Shown here piece after piece: positions 24,765 to 35,949 of a stretch of 64,000 nt of DNA (the first letter of the stretch is position 1; each line of letters starts with the position of its first letter). This stretch comes from Cyanophora paradoxa (taxonomy: Eukaryota; Glaucocystophyceae; Cyanophorales; Cyanophoraceae): contig QPMI01000088.1 in the NCBI GenBank assembly GCA_004431415.1, forward strand, positions 1 through 64,000, in the 5' to 3' direction. Under the pieces are notes generated by a model. The model did not search any database. It saw nothing but the letters and a program-made list of their open reading frames with translations, and had not been told where the DNA came from. A program made the position numbers and the translations under genes.

Positions 24765-25731
24765 CTCTCCATGGCCAATGGCCAACCGCTGCTGACGTGT
24801 GACAGTCCCCTGCTGCGAGGATGGATGCATATGGCCAAAGCGTGCGACTCCACGCGAGAGGCCTAGGTCCTCGCTGCAGCTATGGAAGCTTTGTGAACGA
24901 TGCGCTTTTATGTATATTAGAATCTTAACAAAATACTGACCGGTTGCGGCCAGTTGCAAGCGCTTTCCCGATGAGCAAGGCTGCCTTCACGACGTTGACA
25001 CGTGCTCCGGCCGCAGTACCACGGCCGCTGACGTCAGATTGCAGTGGTGCAAGCTTGTGCATATGCATGTGTCATGATCAGCAGTACACATATCGAAACA
25101 AGAAAGCGAGACGCACAGCGACTCGCTGCCTTGATATCGTCTGAATGTCTTCCGCAAGTGCAGCAGTTTCACTGCAGGCCGGAACGAGTGTGTTTTCCTT
25201 ATCCTGATCCACGAAAATCTGCGCGACACGGCACTGCATTATATTAATTAACGCTATAGATCGTACGAATCGCAAGAAGCACCGACAGGGTCTTATATAT
25301 ATAGCTAGGCGGGGGGGGGGGGGGGGGGGGGGGGGTCGCGGCGATTCGCGATCGCCGGCGAACGACAAACCGTCGTTTTTGGAACAGGACGGAGCCGGCG
25401 CTGGCCGCCGCGGCTCGGATTGATGGGGGCGGCGGCAGCTGCAGGTCCCTCTTGAACTGAAGTAGAGTGCCTGAGCCCTCCAGCGGTCGAGTTGGAATTT
25501 TGAGCGCAAATGCAGTTCTGCAAATTTCGATAGATCGGTGTGAGCAAGATCTAGATGCATATGATTGAGGGCACGTGTAAATCGCGTAGGCAATAACCTC
25601 TTCGTTTTCGGGAGAACTCTGGATTGCGAAGAACAGCTTGAAAAACTCAGAATCCTTTGTCGCCTGCCGTTACCGGTGTGCCAAGTTAAGGGCCCGCAAT
25701 GGGGTTTATTTCAACGTTGCGACTCACGTAC
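24765..25731 (-). other. AT-richer stretch with possible upstream exons and a G25 tract (25311-25335)
   Basis: Minus-strand segments look spliceable, for example IFVDQDKENTLVPACSETAA (about 25230-25130) flanked by a GCGCAG acceptor and a GTGCGT donor, and QGTVTRQQRLAIGHGEM running into the Ulp-like start. They could be 5' exons of the protease gene or 3' exons of the next gene upstream. I could not link them to a known family. The G25 tract is again poly-C on the transcribed strand. Confidence 0.35.
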
Positions 25732-28700
25732 CTTCCACTTCGACGCCATGAAATAGATCATTCGTACGGAATCAAAAATTTCTCCGTGCAACGTAGATAG
25801 GAGCACCTATTTGGATTAAGCAAGGGCTCGAGGCAACGAAAGCAACGTGGTGGCGGACCTCTCTGGCTTCCTCCAGCTCCCGTGGGATGGGGAAAATCGC
25901 TCGCAATCGAAGCTCGAGCTCGCTCGAGAGCTCGGGGCAAAAGTTTGCCATTATCTGCTTGAACTTGCCATCGATGCGATTCGTTTTGATTCGAGCACGC
26001 GTACGTGCAGAACACTCCAGACCAGAGACGTCTACTGTCCCGTGATTGACATCACAGTCGAAAGCATTTTGTTTGCGATCGACAGGCAGGAAGAGGGCCG
26101 TAGACACGGCTTCATACTTCGAAATTTCCTGTACACAGCAAATCGACAGATTAATCTTAGTGCATTTCTCCTTTAATTAATAATATAACTTGAAATTACG
26201 GACCGCGCTGACTCGAACCTTGCACTCGTGCATCTGCACGTACGCGTGAGCGAGAAATGCTGGCGCAGTAGTTTCGTTTCTTACGCGTGTGTGCACCTGA
26301 ATCCTCTTTTCTCCTGGAGATATCGAGCTCGAATTCGAAGCTTCAAGATCTGGAGAATTCGGTTCCACGACAAGCAATCTGATAATGAGAGAATCCGGAT
26401 CCGGAAAGAGAAGCATTATACAAATAATTCCATATTGTATATATAGACAGAAAACGAACCCGCCGCGGAAATTCTCAAAGATGCAGCGTTGCATATGAAC
26501 GTTGGCGGCGCGCCCGAGTTCGGCGACGATGACAGATGCAAAACGGATTTCAACACTGCGGTGATGCTGTATGCGAACAGCGGCGATGCAGTCGGACATC
26601 TTCAGCTGAGCGCCATTGCTGTCAAAGTACACACTGTGAAGCGGTTTGCTTGGCTTTGAGCTGAAATCGGGTTCTTTCCCCTCGTGATCAAAACATCGGG
26701 GGATCCCGATATTGAATACCGAATTATGAATATCGAGAATAGATCCTGGCCCTAAGAGAGAGGCTCTGATGCCCACATCCGCGTCAAATTGAATGCCATT
26801 GACGCAGACGTGCAACTTGCAGTCGGGGCCTGACGAGATGCGAAGCAAAGGCACGGAGCCGAGTACAGGATTCGCATGCGTTGAAAGCCGAGGGCAAAGC
26901 CAGAATACAGGTTGACGACGATGGATGGCATCAGAAGGAGAAGGCGAAGATGACGAAGAAGCGACAGGAAGGGGTGCAGAGTTGTGATAGGAAGAAGAAG
27001 AGATAATTGAGAGCATGCGGCAAGATGGGCCAGCGCAGATCACGTATTCATTGGGAAAGCTCCACAAGTGCTCCTCGTAAAACTCGAACCGCGATCCATC
27101 GGAAAGCACGAACTTGCAGGCGTCAACGTTGCAATCCATCGTGAAGGCATTAAAAAGCTGAATGAGCTGAAGACCGGTAGACTTATTGCTTGTCGCCCCG
27201 TCCTGGGAATCGGATATCTGACATCACGTTCATCAGGTATACAAATATATATAATATATAATACGAAAAACGCCACAAATAACACTAGCAATAACATGCA
27301 GCCTCGCCCAACTCACCGAGATCATGATCACACGTTCGCCATCATTCAGCCGCACTTCATGTTTCAAAAGCGGGAAAGTCTTCGACAGAAGCTCTGGCGA
27401 TGGCTGAATATGTGCCTGCTGCGGCTAGCGACGGCATTATGTTAGAGCATTAGAGCAGGATATCGATTTTCGCACCTGCGGCAGCTCGCAATCGCCGATG
27501 AGACCCCCGTGCAGTCCCTGCGAGCAGCAATCATGATCATTGTCAGCCCTGGCAGAGCGATCTGAATCCGATCTCGATCGTGTACATGTGGGCAAGGCAC
27601 GATATCGATCGCGATCTCGTTTTGCGTACCTGCAGCGGCGCCGGCTGATCATGATCATGGCTGCCCGACGTCGACCAACCCCCATATGCATGCGATTGCA
27701 ACCCCTGCATGCGCAGCTGTAAAAAAGAAGCAATCAGATCTAGTCAGTTGACCTATATATAAGCTAGCTAGGCCTTGCAAGGCCTAGCTAGCTTATATAT
27801 AGGTCAACTTAAGCTTCGAATTCAATATTATAATTATAATATTATAAGATGCAGATATATAGGTTGACTTCGAAGAGGTTGACTTATATACAATGCAGAC
27901 CGGGCAGGATTCGCTTCGATTCGCGTACCTGTGACGTCGACAGCGCCGGCACCGACTGGCCATACGCGTCCGACAAACCCGCACACATATGCATGTACAG
28001 TCCCTGATATCGACGTAGAGAGAAGTAATCAGAAAGTTAACGGTTTGAACTCGAATATAGGCTCGCGATCGGCTATAGCTATAGCTAGCGCTCTGAATTT
28101 TGGGGGATCCCGCCCGGAGTTTCAAACACGTATACGTACCTGCGGTGGATGGCCGTGGCCGTATGCATACGGTCCCTGCGAGATCTGGAGGAGAGAACAG
28201 CGGCTTCAACTCGAATGCATATGGTAACGTTGACGTTGGTAGGGGATGATCTGTAGCGGCTTCAATTTTTGCTTACCTGCAGCTGCGCATGCGCGTGCTG
28301 CCCGCCCGGGAACCCAAACGGCCCCTGCCGCTGCGAGAGTCAATATTGATCATGTCTAGAATTTGATAGATATGTAGCTATATAGCTATAGGTGCACGTG
28401 GGGTTTTTAATTCAATTTGTGTACCTGAAGCAGCGGGCCATTAGTACTTGGCCAGCCTTCATGCAGTGTCTGTAAACAGCAATCACAATTCGGAATCAAA
28501 TTAAAGGCAGTTGCAAGGTACATGTAGAGTTTTGTTTTGCGTATACGTACCTGCAGCTGCACATATGCATGCTGGCCGTATTCGCCCGGGCCTCCATATA
28601 TATATGTATACGGTCCCTACGCGAGGCATTTAACACGGCCTGAGCTCGTGCACGTGCAGGCAAGCATGAGGCACAAATTGTTTCGCGAACCTGCAGCTGG

Positions 28701-29309
28701 CCGGTCCAACCCCCATGCAAATGTATTCCCTGAATCGAAATCAATTGCAAAGGGTATACGAACAAATAAAAGGGAATAAGATTCAATTCAATTGATTCAA
28801 TTGTCGTTCTTTGTACCTGTGAAGACTGGACATATGCATGCGGAGCACCGGTATGCGTATGCGCATGCAGTTCTTGGTAGATCTACAGCGAGATTCTATC
28901 AGAACGGCTTGAACTCGCGCATATGGAGAGGGTTCGAGCTCGAGGACCTGCTGCGGGGGGTGGTGCACTTGGTAACCCGCGTGGTAGGGTCTATGCGAGA
29001 TATGGATCTGCGCGAATGAAATAGAATTACGAATTTAAAAGAAACCCGAAGAGGATCGATATTTCAATTGCAAGTGCGAGAGGTTTCTAAATTTAAATTC
29101 GATTCGAATTCCGTGCATACCATTTGATCATGATCATAATCACCAGTGCACGTAACCGCAGAAGAATATTGATGATGCATCAAGACAACCTTGTGATTTG
29201 AACCGCGTGATAAATCCGGATCGCCGTGCACGTGCTTAGTAGAAACGAAACCACACTTTCGCGGCTTCTGTGCATACATATGCATATGCATGCGCATTTG
29301 CGAAATCAC
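25732..29309 (-). CDS. Unrecognised gene with an N-terminal series of small phase-0 exons encoding Gly/His/Tyr/Gln-rich segments
   Basis: I do not recognise the family. Nine small exons (28817-28882, 28691-28729, 28551-28616, 28425-28469, 28277-28324, 28140-28175, 27929-28003, 27630-27716, 27476-27517) are each a multiple of 3. Most begin GGA or GGG, and all end in CAG before a GTAC-, GTGC-, GTTC- or GTAA-type donor. They encode segments such as GPYAYGHGHPPQ, GPFGFPGGQHAHAQLQ, GIHLHGGWTGQLQ and GLHGGLIGDCELPQ. Downstream exons look globular: HEVRLNDGERVIMIS, CKFVLSDGSRFEFYEEHLWS, LHVCVNGIQFDADVGI, FKQIMANFCPELSSELELRL and LLSTLHGEIFDSVRMIYFMA, the last meeting a GTACGT donor at 25731. The 5' limit is a guess based on an exon with HGDPDLSRGSNHKVVLMHHQ (about 29230). 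The gene may continue below 25732. Confidence 0.5.
27746..27809. repeat. Perfect 64-bp palindrome in an intron
   Basis: The left arm reads AGTTGACCTATATATAAGCT and on to GGCCTTGC; the right arm is its exact reverse complement with no spacer. It sits in the intron between the small exons 27630-27716 and 27929-28003. A second, 20-bp perfect palindrome of A/T only follows at about 27824-27843. The sequence could extrude as a cruciform or form a long RNA hairpin. Confidence 0.95.
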
Positions 29310-32300
29310 AATCAGAGCGAATCAAATCTTCGCCGAATGCATATGTCGAAGCGGAATTAAATTTGAAGGCACAATTGATGGTCCTGAACCTATAGCTATT
29401 TAAGCCCCGGAAGAGCGGGAGGCATTTGAAGTCGCGCGGTTATTTGTTTTTGAATAGCTAGCCGCAGAACACGCATATGCATATGCGGGGCAGAACATGC
29501 ATAGAAAGCTTATAATAATTAAGTCGACGCAGCTGAGAGCTCTGACGCACCCGGCAGGTATATATAGACAACCTCCTTTCGATAGCGATGATCCTCTACA
29601 GGCGAAGGTGGCGCCACGGGAAGTGCCGCCCGGCCCGCGCGTGGCGTGCGCGCGCCGGCGGATAGCTATAGCGCCCCGAGTTCTCCAGAGGCGTGGCCTG
29701 ACTTGCGCAAGAGGTTTCGTCAGCGCGCGCGAGTCCTGGCGGCAGCGCTAGCTCCAGCTCATGATCACAATTAGATCTAATGTGGATCGAATTTAAAAAT
29801 CTGCGGACGCGGATCGAGTCGGGCCGATGAGCCTATATAGCAACAGCAGACGGGCGCGCTATAGCTAGATGAACATGTACAGTTCCAAGCGCTCACGATC
29901 TATAAGCTACAAGGTCCTATAAGCTGAAGTCGCGCGGTTACGGTTTGAATTCAAAAACTAATAACGTGGCGGATACGCACACCGAGCTTCCGTGACGATG
30001 TTTTAACTTGCGCACGAGACTGCGTCAGAGCGCCCGAGCCGTGGCAATGGCGCTAAAGCTCCAGATCTAACACTGGCCGAAGTCGCGCGGTTACTGTAAC
30101 CGCGGTTGCTCCAGGCCTGCACCGAAGAGAGCTCTGGCGCACCTGGCAGGTTTAGACAATCTACGTGCGATCGCGATGATCCTTCCCGGGCGCCGGTTGC
30201 GCCACAGGAAGTTCTGGAGCTGCTCGCGCGTGGCGGATCGCGCTCCGAGCTTCCGGCGGAGGCCCGGCGGTTCGACGATGCACTAATCTGCGCCGAGAAT
30301 GCGTCAGAGCGCGCGGGCCGTGGCGACGGCGCTGAGGCTGGCGCGCGCCAGCCGCAGCAGGCCAGCCGGCGAGCGGCGACGACGCCGGAACCAGTAGCAG
30401 AGGCGCTAGCGGCCTCCGATCGCAGCGAACGGCGATCTATGGACACGCGGAGCGCGCTCTCCGTGCTGCGGACGCGCACGAACCTTGTTGCAGTTGACCA
30501 AGCGACTGTACCCCTCTGCTTGAGGGAGCCGCTTCTCAGCCGATCCTGATCCGCTGCCGCCGCTGCCGACTCGCTGCTCAGAGGCTGCTCGTCTGCTGCT
30601 CTCGATCTCCTCAAAGTACCAGCGCGTGCCGCTGACAACCCGGGTGGCTTCTAGCTGCTCTACCCGGCTGCTTTCGTCTTCTCCGAGGTCATGCTGCCGG
30701 CTGCTCGCTGTACGCTGCCAGGCGTGTGCTGCTGCAAACGCTGCAGTCGAAGAACTGCAGCTGGCGCCTTGTCATCCGTCGGCGGTACGATCGATCCGTG
30801 CTGCGGAGACCGCCTTCTGATGATCCGTTCGCTTGCTCGGCAGGCGGGCCGAGCGGAATGGTTCTCCCGAGCCGCGCGGCCCCGCTGCAGCTGCAGCTGG
30901 CGACCGCGGCCGCGAGACATCCCTCGAAGCTGCATCCATCGCTTCGAGTATTGGGGCGGTCTGCAGTCCGAAGGCTTTCTACAGACCTTCATGCTCGACG
31001 AGCTGTGCGAAGCTGAGATGTGTGCACGTGAGCAGAATGCCTCCACCAAGGGCGCCGGCTGTTCATGTTCGCGCGCGGGACGCATCCGAAGATGCCTCCA
31101 TCGCTGCGGCCGACTCCATCGCTCCATCGCTTTTTCCGAAATCGCTGAAGTAGACCTCTAGATCTGTACGTACCCCAGCTGCTGCACTGCGCGGTCGTAT
31201 ACGCACGCGGCTGCTGCTGACCCGCCGCAATGCAGCATCGATATCGCAGCACGCTCGCTCCCGTGAGCGCCATCGTGCAGACTCGTGGGGGCGCGCGGCC
31301 CGGCCGCGGCCCTTCGTGCCCGCATGCGGGAAGGACGCCTCGGAGCACGGGAAGGACCGTTACCTCGAGGTCCGACACCTTGAGGCGCGCCGCGCAGCCC
31401 ACGCTCAGCCCGGCTCCGCGGCCGCGCGTCGCAGACCGCCGGCGTCCTCCCGGGGAGCCCATAACTCAGTGATCATGAGCCGCCTAGGCCTCTACTCGCT
31501 AGCAAGGCTCTGTAATTATATATGAGCTGAACAGGGACACTGTGGCACGGCAGTTGCACTGCCCCTGTTGGAGGGGAAGGATCTCTAACTAGAGGACGAA
31601 ATCTAGATTTAATTAATATAATTATAATTTTGAGAAGAGAAGCAGGCGAGCCGCGCCGCCGCCCGCCGCGCCTTCGGATCCGCAGAACCGCGCCGCTGCC
31701 CGCCGCGCCTCCACCCCCCGCCGGGCGGGCCGCGCCGCCGCCCGCCGCGCCTCCGCCGCGCCGCCGGCCGCCGCGCCTCGGCCCGGCCAGCGAGCTGCGC
31801 GACGGCCCAGAGGGTTCTCCAGGAAAGATTCCGGGCCCGCGCTCCTCGCAGGCAGCGGCGCCGGGCGCCGCGCTCGGCGTGTGGATGGCCCATGCCAAGA
31901 CACGCAAAGGAAGCCGCCCGGAGCCGCCTGTCGCCGCCGCCGTGCCGAGAAAAGAGGACCTGACGGAAGGTCACTAAGAAATCATGTACCCCCCGGTGCG
32001 GGTACGCACCGCTTGCCCGTACCCGGCGCCGTCGGGCCGCGCAAGTTCGGCGGTCCGGCACGCCTCCGGTGGCCCGGGACGGGTCGGGAAGTCCGTCCTA
32101 GGGGATAGTGTCAGAATGATGTCAGAATAAGGTCAGGCGAGGGGTGATCAGAACGGGGCGATCTAAAAGCACGTCGCAGCGCGCATTGAGGAGACATTCG
32201 AGATTATGCATAAAGCTTAAGAGCGACGCCGCGGCCTGGCGAGCGCGCACCAAAAAAGCGCGGAGCTTTGCTGTAGCTTCGCGTTGGGAGCTCGCCTGCA

Positions 32301-34606
32301 AAATCTGGACAAGCATAGCTCGGGATTAGATGCAGAACAGTGCTAGGGGAAAGAGAGCGCGACCGTGCCAGCGATTCCCGTGGCCCGGCGGCCGCGGCCG
32401 GGCAACGCTCCCAGGAAGTCGCCTCTAAAAGTGAGCTGCCGGGCCCGATACTAGGATCATTTAACTCGTATTGAAGCCCTTTATAAGCCTGCGTGGTCGG
32501 CCGAAAGTCGGGTCTCCCTCTCCTAAGGTCCCCGCGGACCTGGGCGAGCTCGGCCCGGCGGCGACGTCCGACGGTCGAGGTCGTACTGGCAAGGAAGCCG
32601 CCGGCGAGGGGGGAATGCGCGGCGGAGGGCCCGCTCCCACGCGACCGCTTCGCGAGCATCTGAGGCGAGGATCACTGCAATGCGCAGCGATTGGGGCGGG
32701 AGCGCACGGGTGCGGCCGCGCGGCCATGAAACTGCGGCGGGGGTCGGCGCTCGGGCGCGGCGCGGCAGCGGGCGCGGCTCGCCTGCAACAGGATCGACCG
32801 GAGAGATGTTGCAGAGCGTTGCGCGTGCGCGCTGCCGCCGGTCGCTCTCGAAGGTGCAAGGAATCCGCACGCCGCCGGCCGGCCTGCGCGGAATCGCGTC
32901 AGGTCGGGCTGAAAGCACGCGAGCTGGCGCTCTTACCGGGAGCTGCGCCGAACCTGGGCCGAACCCTGGGCAGCCCTGTGATGTAAAGCGGGGAGCTGCG
33001 CCGAACCTGGGCCCGCATGAGCCACTTCTCCCGAAGTCGGCGCAGTGGGAGAGCGCAACGGGAGGTCGCGGGGACCGATCCAGCGCACCAAGCATTCCAC
33101 GCAGCTCTCGGTACGCTGCTAAGCGCAAGCGGCCTGCTGCGCTGCCGCACTCATCTCGCACGTCACTTGCGGAGTATGCGGCGTCCGTGGCGCTCTCCGC
33201 TCTTCATAGCTAATATCTCCAGTGTATAGCCGCACTCGCCGCTTGTCTTACGTGCCTCTAGCTAGGAGCGAGGTCTTCGAGTTGGGGTACGGGGTTTGGC
33301 TGGGGTACACATGTCGCAATATCGGAGCCCACGCTGCCCGCATCTGCCTTGCAGCACTCGCGGGCGAGCGGAGCGTGTAGCAGCGACCTCTCCGTGCTGC
33401 TTGCACCTCGTACGCGTGCAGGTCGGCAGCGAGACCGGGCCGCGGGCGGATCCTGTCGAATCAGGTCCGCGGCCTGTCCTTCGCGAGATGCCGACTTCTC
33501 CGTACACTCTGTGCTTGCCGCCCAGCTTCAGGAAGCGGGCAGCTTCCTCCCGGAGCATCGAACGGCATTGTCCGCAGCCCGCCGCACTCTCGGTTTTACT
33601 CGTGCGCTCGGACGCCGCTCTGTCGCTCTGTGGGATAGTCTTACTTATCTTCTGTGACCGGCCTACGCTCTCGCTTCCGTTGTGACATGTGGCCGCACGG
33701 CTCGCACTTCACACTTTCTGCAGCTGCAGGCTGCAGCCCCGCGCGACTTCTCCTCGTAGCCGTCGATGAAGGTACGCACTCCTCCCTGCCGGACGCTCGC
33801 CGCCGCCCGATCCCCGCCGAGGCCCGCTCGCCTTTGCTGACTCGCGGCCCCAGATCTTTGCCTGCCTCGAGGCGTGCAGGCCCGCGCGACTTCGCCTTCG
33901 CCTCGCGCTCCTCGTTGCAGGTACGCGCTCGTGCTAGCCGCGCAGTCGCCTGCTCTCTCGCCTCGCCCCGCTTCCCGACCCGGCATATGCATGCCCCGCC
34001 CCGGCATATGCATGCCCCGCCCCGGCCTTAGCAGCCCCGCCCTGCTCCGCCCCGCTCCGCTTTGTACTTAGCGCCCCCGACTCGCAACGCTTAGTCCCGG
34101 CCTTAGCCGCGCCCCGCTCCGGTTTCATCGGCTCGCCCCGCCCCGCCCCGCCTCCGCCTTAAGTCCAGTTTAGCGCCTCCGCCGCCCCGCCCTTAGCGGC
34201 CCCACTCTGCCCCGTTTAGCCAGGCCCCGACCCGCCCCCGCCTCATATAATTAACGGCGCGGCAAGGGCGTCGCGGGCGGCGGCGCGGGCGGCGTCGCGG
34301 GCGGCGCGGTGCTAGCCGCTAGAGACGCTAGGGCGCTGCAGGCAGCATTGTAGTGCTTGTAGAATGCATTCATACGCACATCTTGATGTGGCTGTGCAGT
34401 GCCGAGGGCCCGGGGCATCTTCTTGCACATCTTGATGTGGCTGTGGCTTGAAAGGAAGCAGGCGGGGCTGCCCGGGCGCGGGGAGCCGGAGCCGGTGCCG
34501 GTGCCGGCACCGGCGGCCGCCCCGGCCCGCTGGCCAGCGCGGCACCCGTAACTCAGTGATCGGAGGACATCGCGGCTTATAATTACAAGTTATATAATAA
34601 AGCTTC
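29310..34606. other. Long stretch without a confident gene
   Basis: Composition switches between AT-rich islands (29.3-29.95, 31.5-31.63 kb) and GC-rich DNA. Open frames exist on both strands (for example 30106-30549 +, 31.0-31.46 kb -, 32680-33213 +), but I could not connect any to splice-linked conserved protein. At 31650-31800 there is a GCCGCCCGCCGCGCC-type microrepeat. At 32930-33020 GGGAGCTGCGCCGAACCTGG occurs twice. At about 33980-34025 CCGGCATATGCATGCCCCGC occurs twice in tandem, followed by degenerate CCCCGCC/TTAGC units to 34240. Confidence 0.5.
29430..30440 (+). repeat. Diverged tandem repeat, about three partial units
   Basis: GTCGCGCGGTTA recurs at about 29433, 29932 and 30081. 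Segments AGAGCTCTG-CGCACC-GGCAGGT (29533 and 30117) and GATGATCCT (29587 and 30176) line up, followed by related sequence. A third motif, CTTGCGCA-GAG-CGTCAG, with AGC-CCAG, occurs at about 29701 and 30005, with a variant at 30288. Plus-strand frames of the two longest units give related peptides (PFDSDDPLQAKVAPREV and CDRDDPSRAPVAPQEV), so an old duplicated coding fragment is possible, but the frames do not stay open together. Confidence 0.55.
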
Positions 34607-34810
34607 TTTTTTTTTTTTGAGAGACTACGGTGGGGCGAACCCCCCGTAGGTAGTGATATTAAAGACAACAAAGCAATCACAAATCAAAGATACAGTAAAC
34701 TAGCACAAAATATATACAGAATCAAGAGGGATCACGAGAAGGGACACGATCAGAAGAACGCAAAAGATAAGGAGAACGAGCACGAGGAGAAGGAGTAGAA
34801 GAGCTCCACC
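34607..34810 (-). mobile_element. Probable 5'-truncated LINE-like retroelement 3' end
   Basis: On the minus strand an Arg/Ser-rich reading frame (TPSPRARSPYLLRSSDRV) ends at TGA (34724-34722). It is followed by an AT-rich 3' untranslated stretch, a compact hairpin at 34625-34649 (CTACGG / GGGG-TTCG-CCCC / CCGTAG with one bulged base) and then A12 (34607-34618 as T on +). A stop codon, 3' hairpin and oligo(A) tail together are characteristic of non-LTR retroelements that recognise a 3' stem-loop. No reverse transcriptase domain is present, so the copy is a short remnant. A processed transcript of a cellular gene is the alternative. Confidence 0.5.
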
Positions 34811-35582
34811 ACAGAGTTGTCTGTCCCGAATTACGTAATTATATAATATACACTGATTATTACAGACTTGTACGTACGTATACGTGAACGTTGAATGTCT
34901 GTTGCTCGCCGCGGCGCGGCTTCACCATGGCCACTAGTTGACGGGTTTTTAGTATGACGCGACATGTACAGAGGTTCACTGAGACCGTCGGACAGATTTT
35001 CGCCTCAACTTGGCAAAACTCTGTAGCGCCTAGTGACGGTCAGGCCTGTCCGACGGTCCTCGACGGCCGTGCGCCACGCAAGGGCCACTGGGCCACGGCC
35101 AATCTGATCGGCGCGCAGTACGAGCTCGACTCGGCGATGGGGCGTGCAGCGCGCGGGCGCCATCGATCGTCCCTCGCGATCGAGATCCTCCAAGTGAAGT
35201 GATCGCAGCTTAAGCTAAAGAATGCTTAAGGGGGGTTTTGGCGGCCCCTCGCGCCGCGAGTCGCGCGCAGCCGCACATCATATGCACGGCCCAGCTAGCG
35301 CTGCCCAGCCACTAGCGCTAGCTGCACTACACTAGCTACACCACAGGAGGTACTAGACTACGTACTAGCTTACACTGTTTACTGGCCGGGGCGCCTAGCT
35401 AGTCCGTTGCGCCCACCGGCCGGCAGCACGACACCAGGCAAAGCTTCTAGGTAAAGCCCAAGGCAATGCAGGACGATATATAAATGTTGTACTCGCTTCC
35501 GGCCGTCACGGCCGCCCCGGTGTCCTGCGCGAGGGTAAGAGCAGTCGGCGGGGGCCGTGGCGAAGGACTGGTCGCCGCAGAG

Positions 35583-35613
<31 letters not shown>

Positions 35614-35949
35614 GGAGGGGCAAGAGGGAAACGGGGTACCGGGGCCTCCTCAGCGGGTGCGGAAGCTGCAGCGGGGGTCGCGTCTTGCGCTGATCTGCGC
35701 GGGGCGCGGGCTGGGGGGGTGCCGCGACAAGGTGGGAGGGGGGGGAAGGGAGGGGGGGAGGTACCAGGGCTCAGCGGGGTAGCGGAAGCTGCAGCGGGGT
35801 AGCGGAGCGGAGCTCGGCGTCCTGCGGCTGTCCTGCGCTGGGCGCGGGCTGTTGGTGGGGGCCGCGACAAGGGGGGGCGGGGGCGTGGGGGGGGGTACCA
35901 GGGGCTCAGCGGGACGGTGGAAGCTGCAGCGGGGGCAGCAAGCAATCCG
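34811..35949. other. Intergenic stretch; no gene supported, contains a G26 tract
   Basis: 34811-35400 is mixed, with AT-rich words (GTACGTACGTATACGT at about 34871) and CTAGCTAG-type palindromes near 35290-35400. An open frame at 34954-35202 (+) has no recognised similarity. 35586-35611 is an uninterrupted run of 26 G. From about 35640 three degenerate copies of a unit containing GGTACC(A/G)GGGC, a CAGCGGG block and AGCTGCAGCGGGG lead into the arrays at 35.95-38.27 kb. Confidence 0.5.

Noticed and set aside
29560-30550. Plus-strand frames in the diverged repeat considered as a duplicated gene pair.
   Set aside because: Only short related peptides can be aligned and the frames are not jointly open; I keep it as a repeat with a possible coding ancestor.
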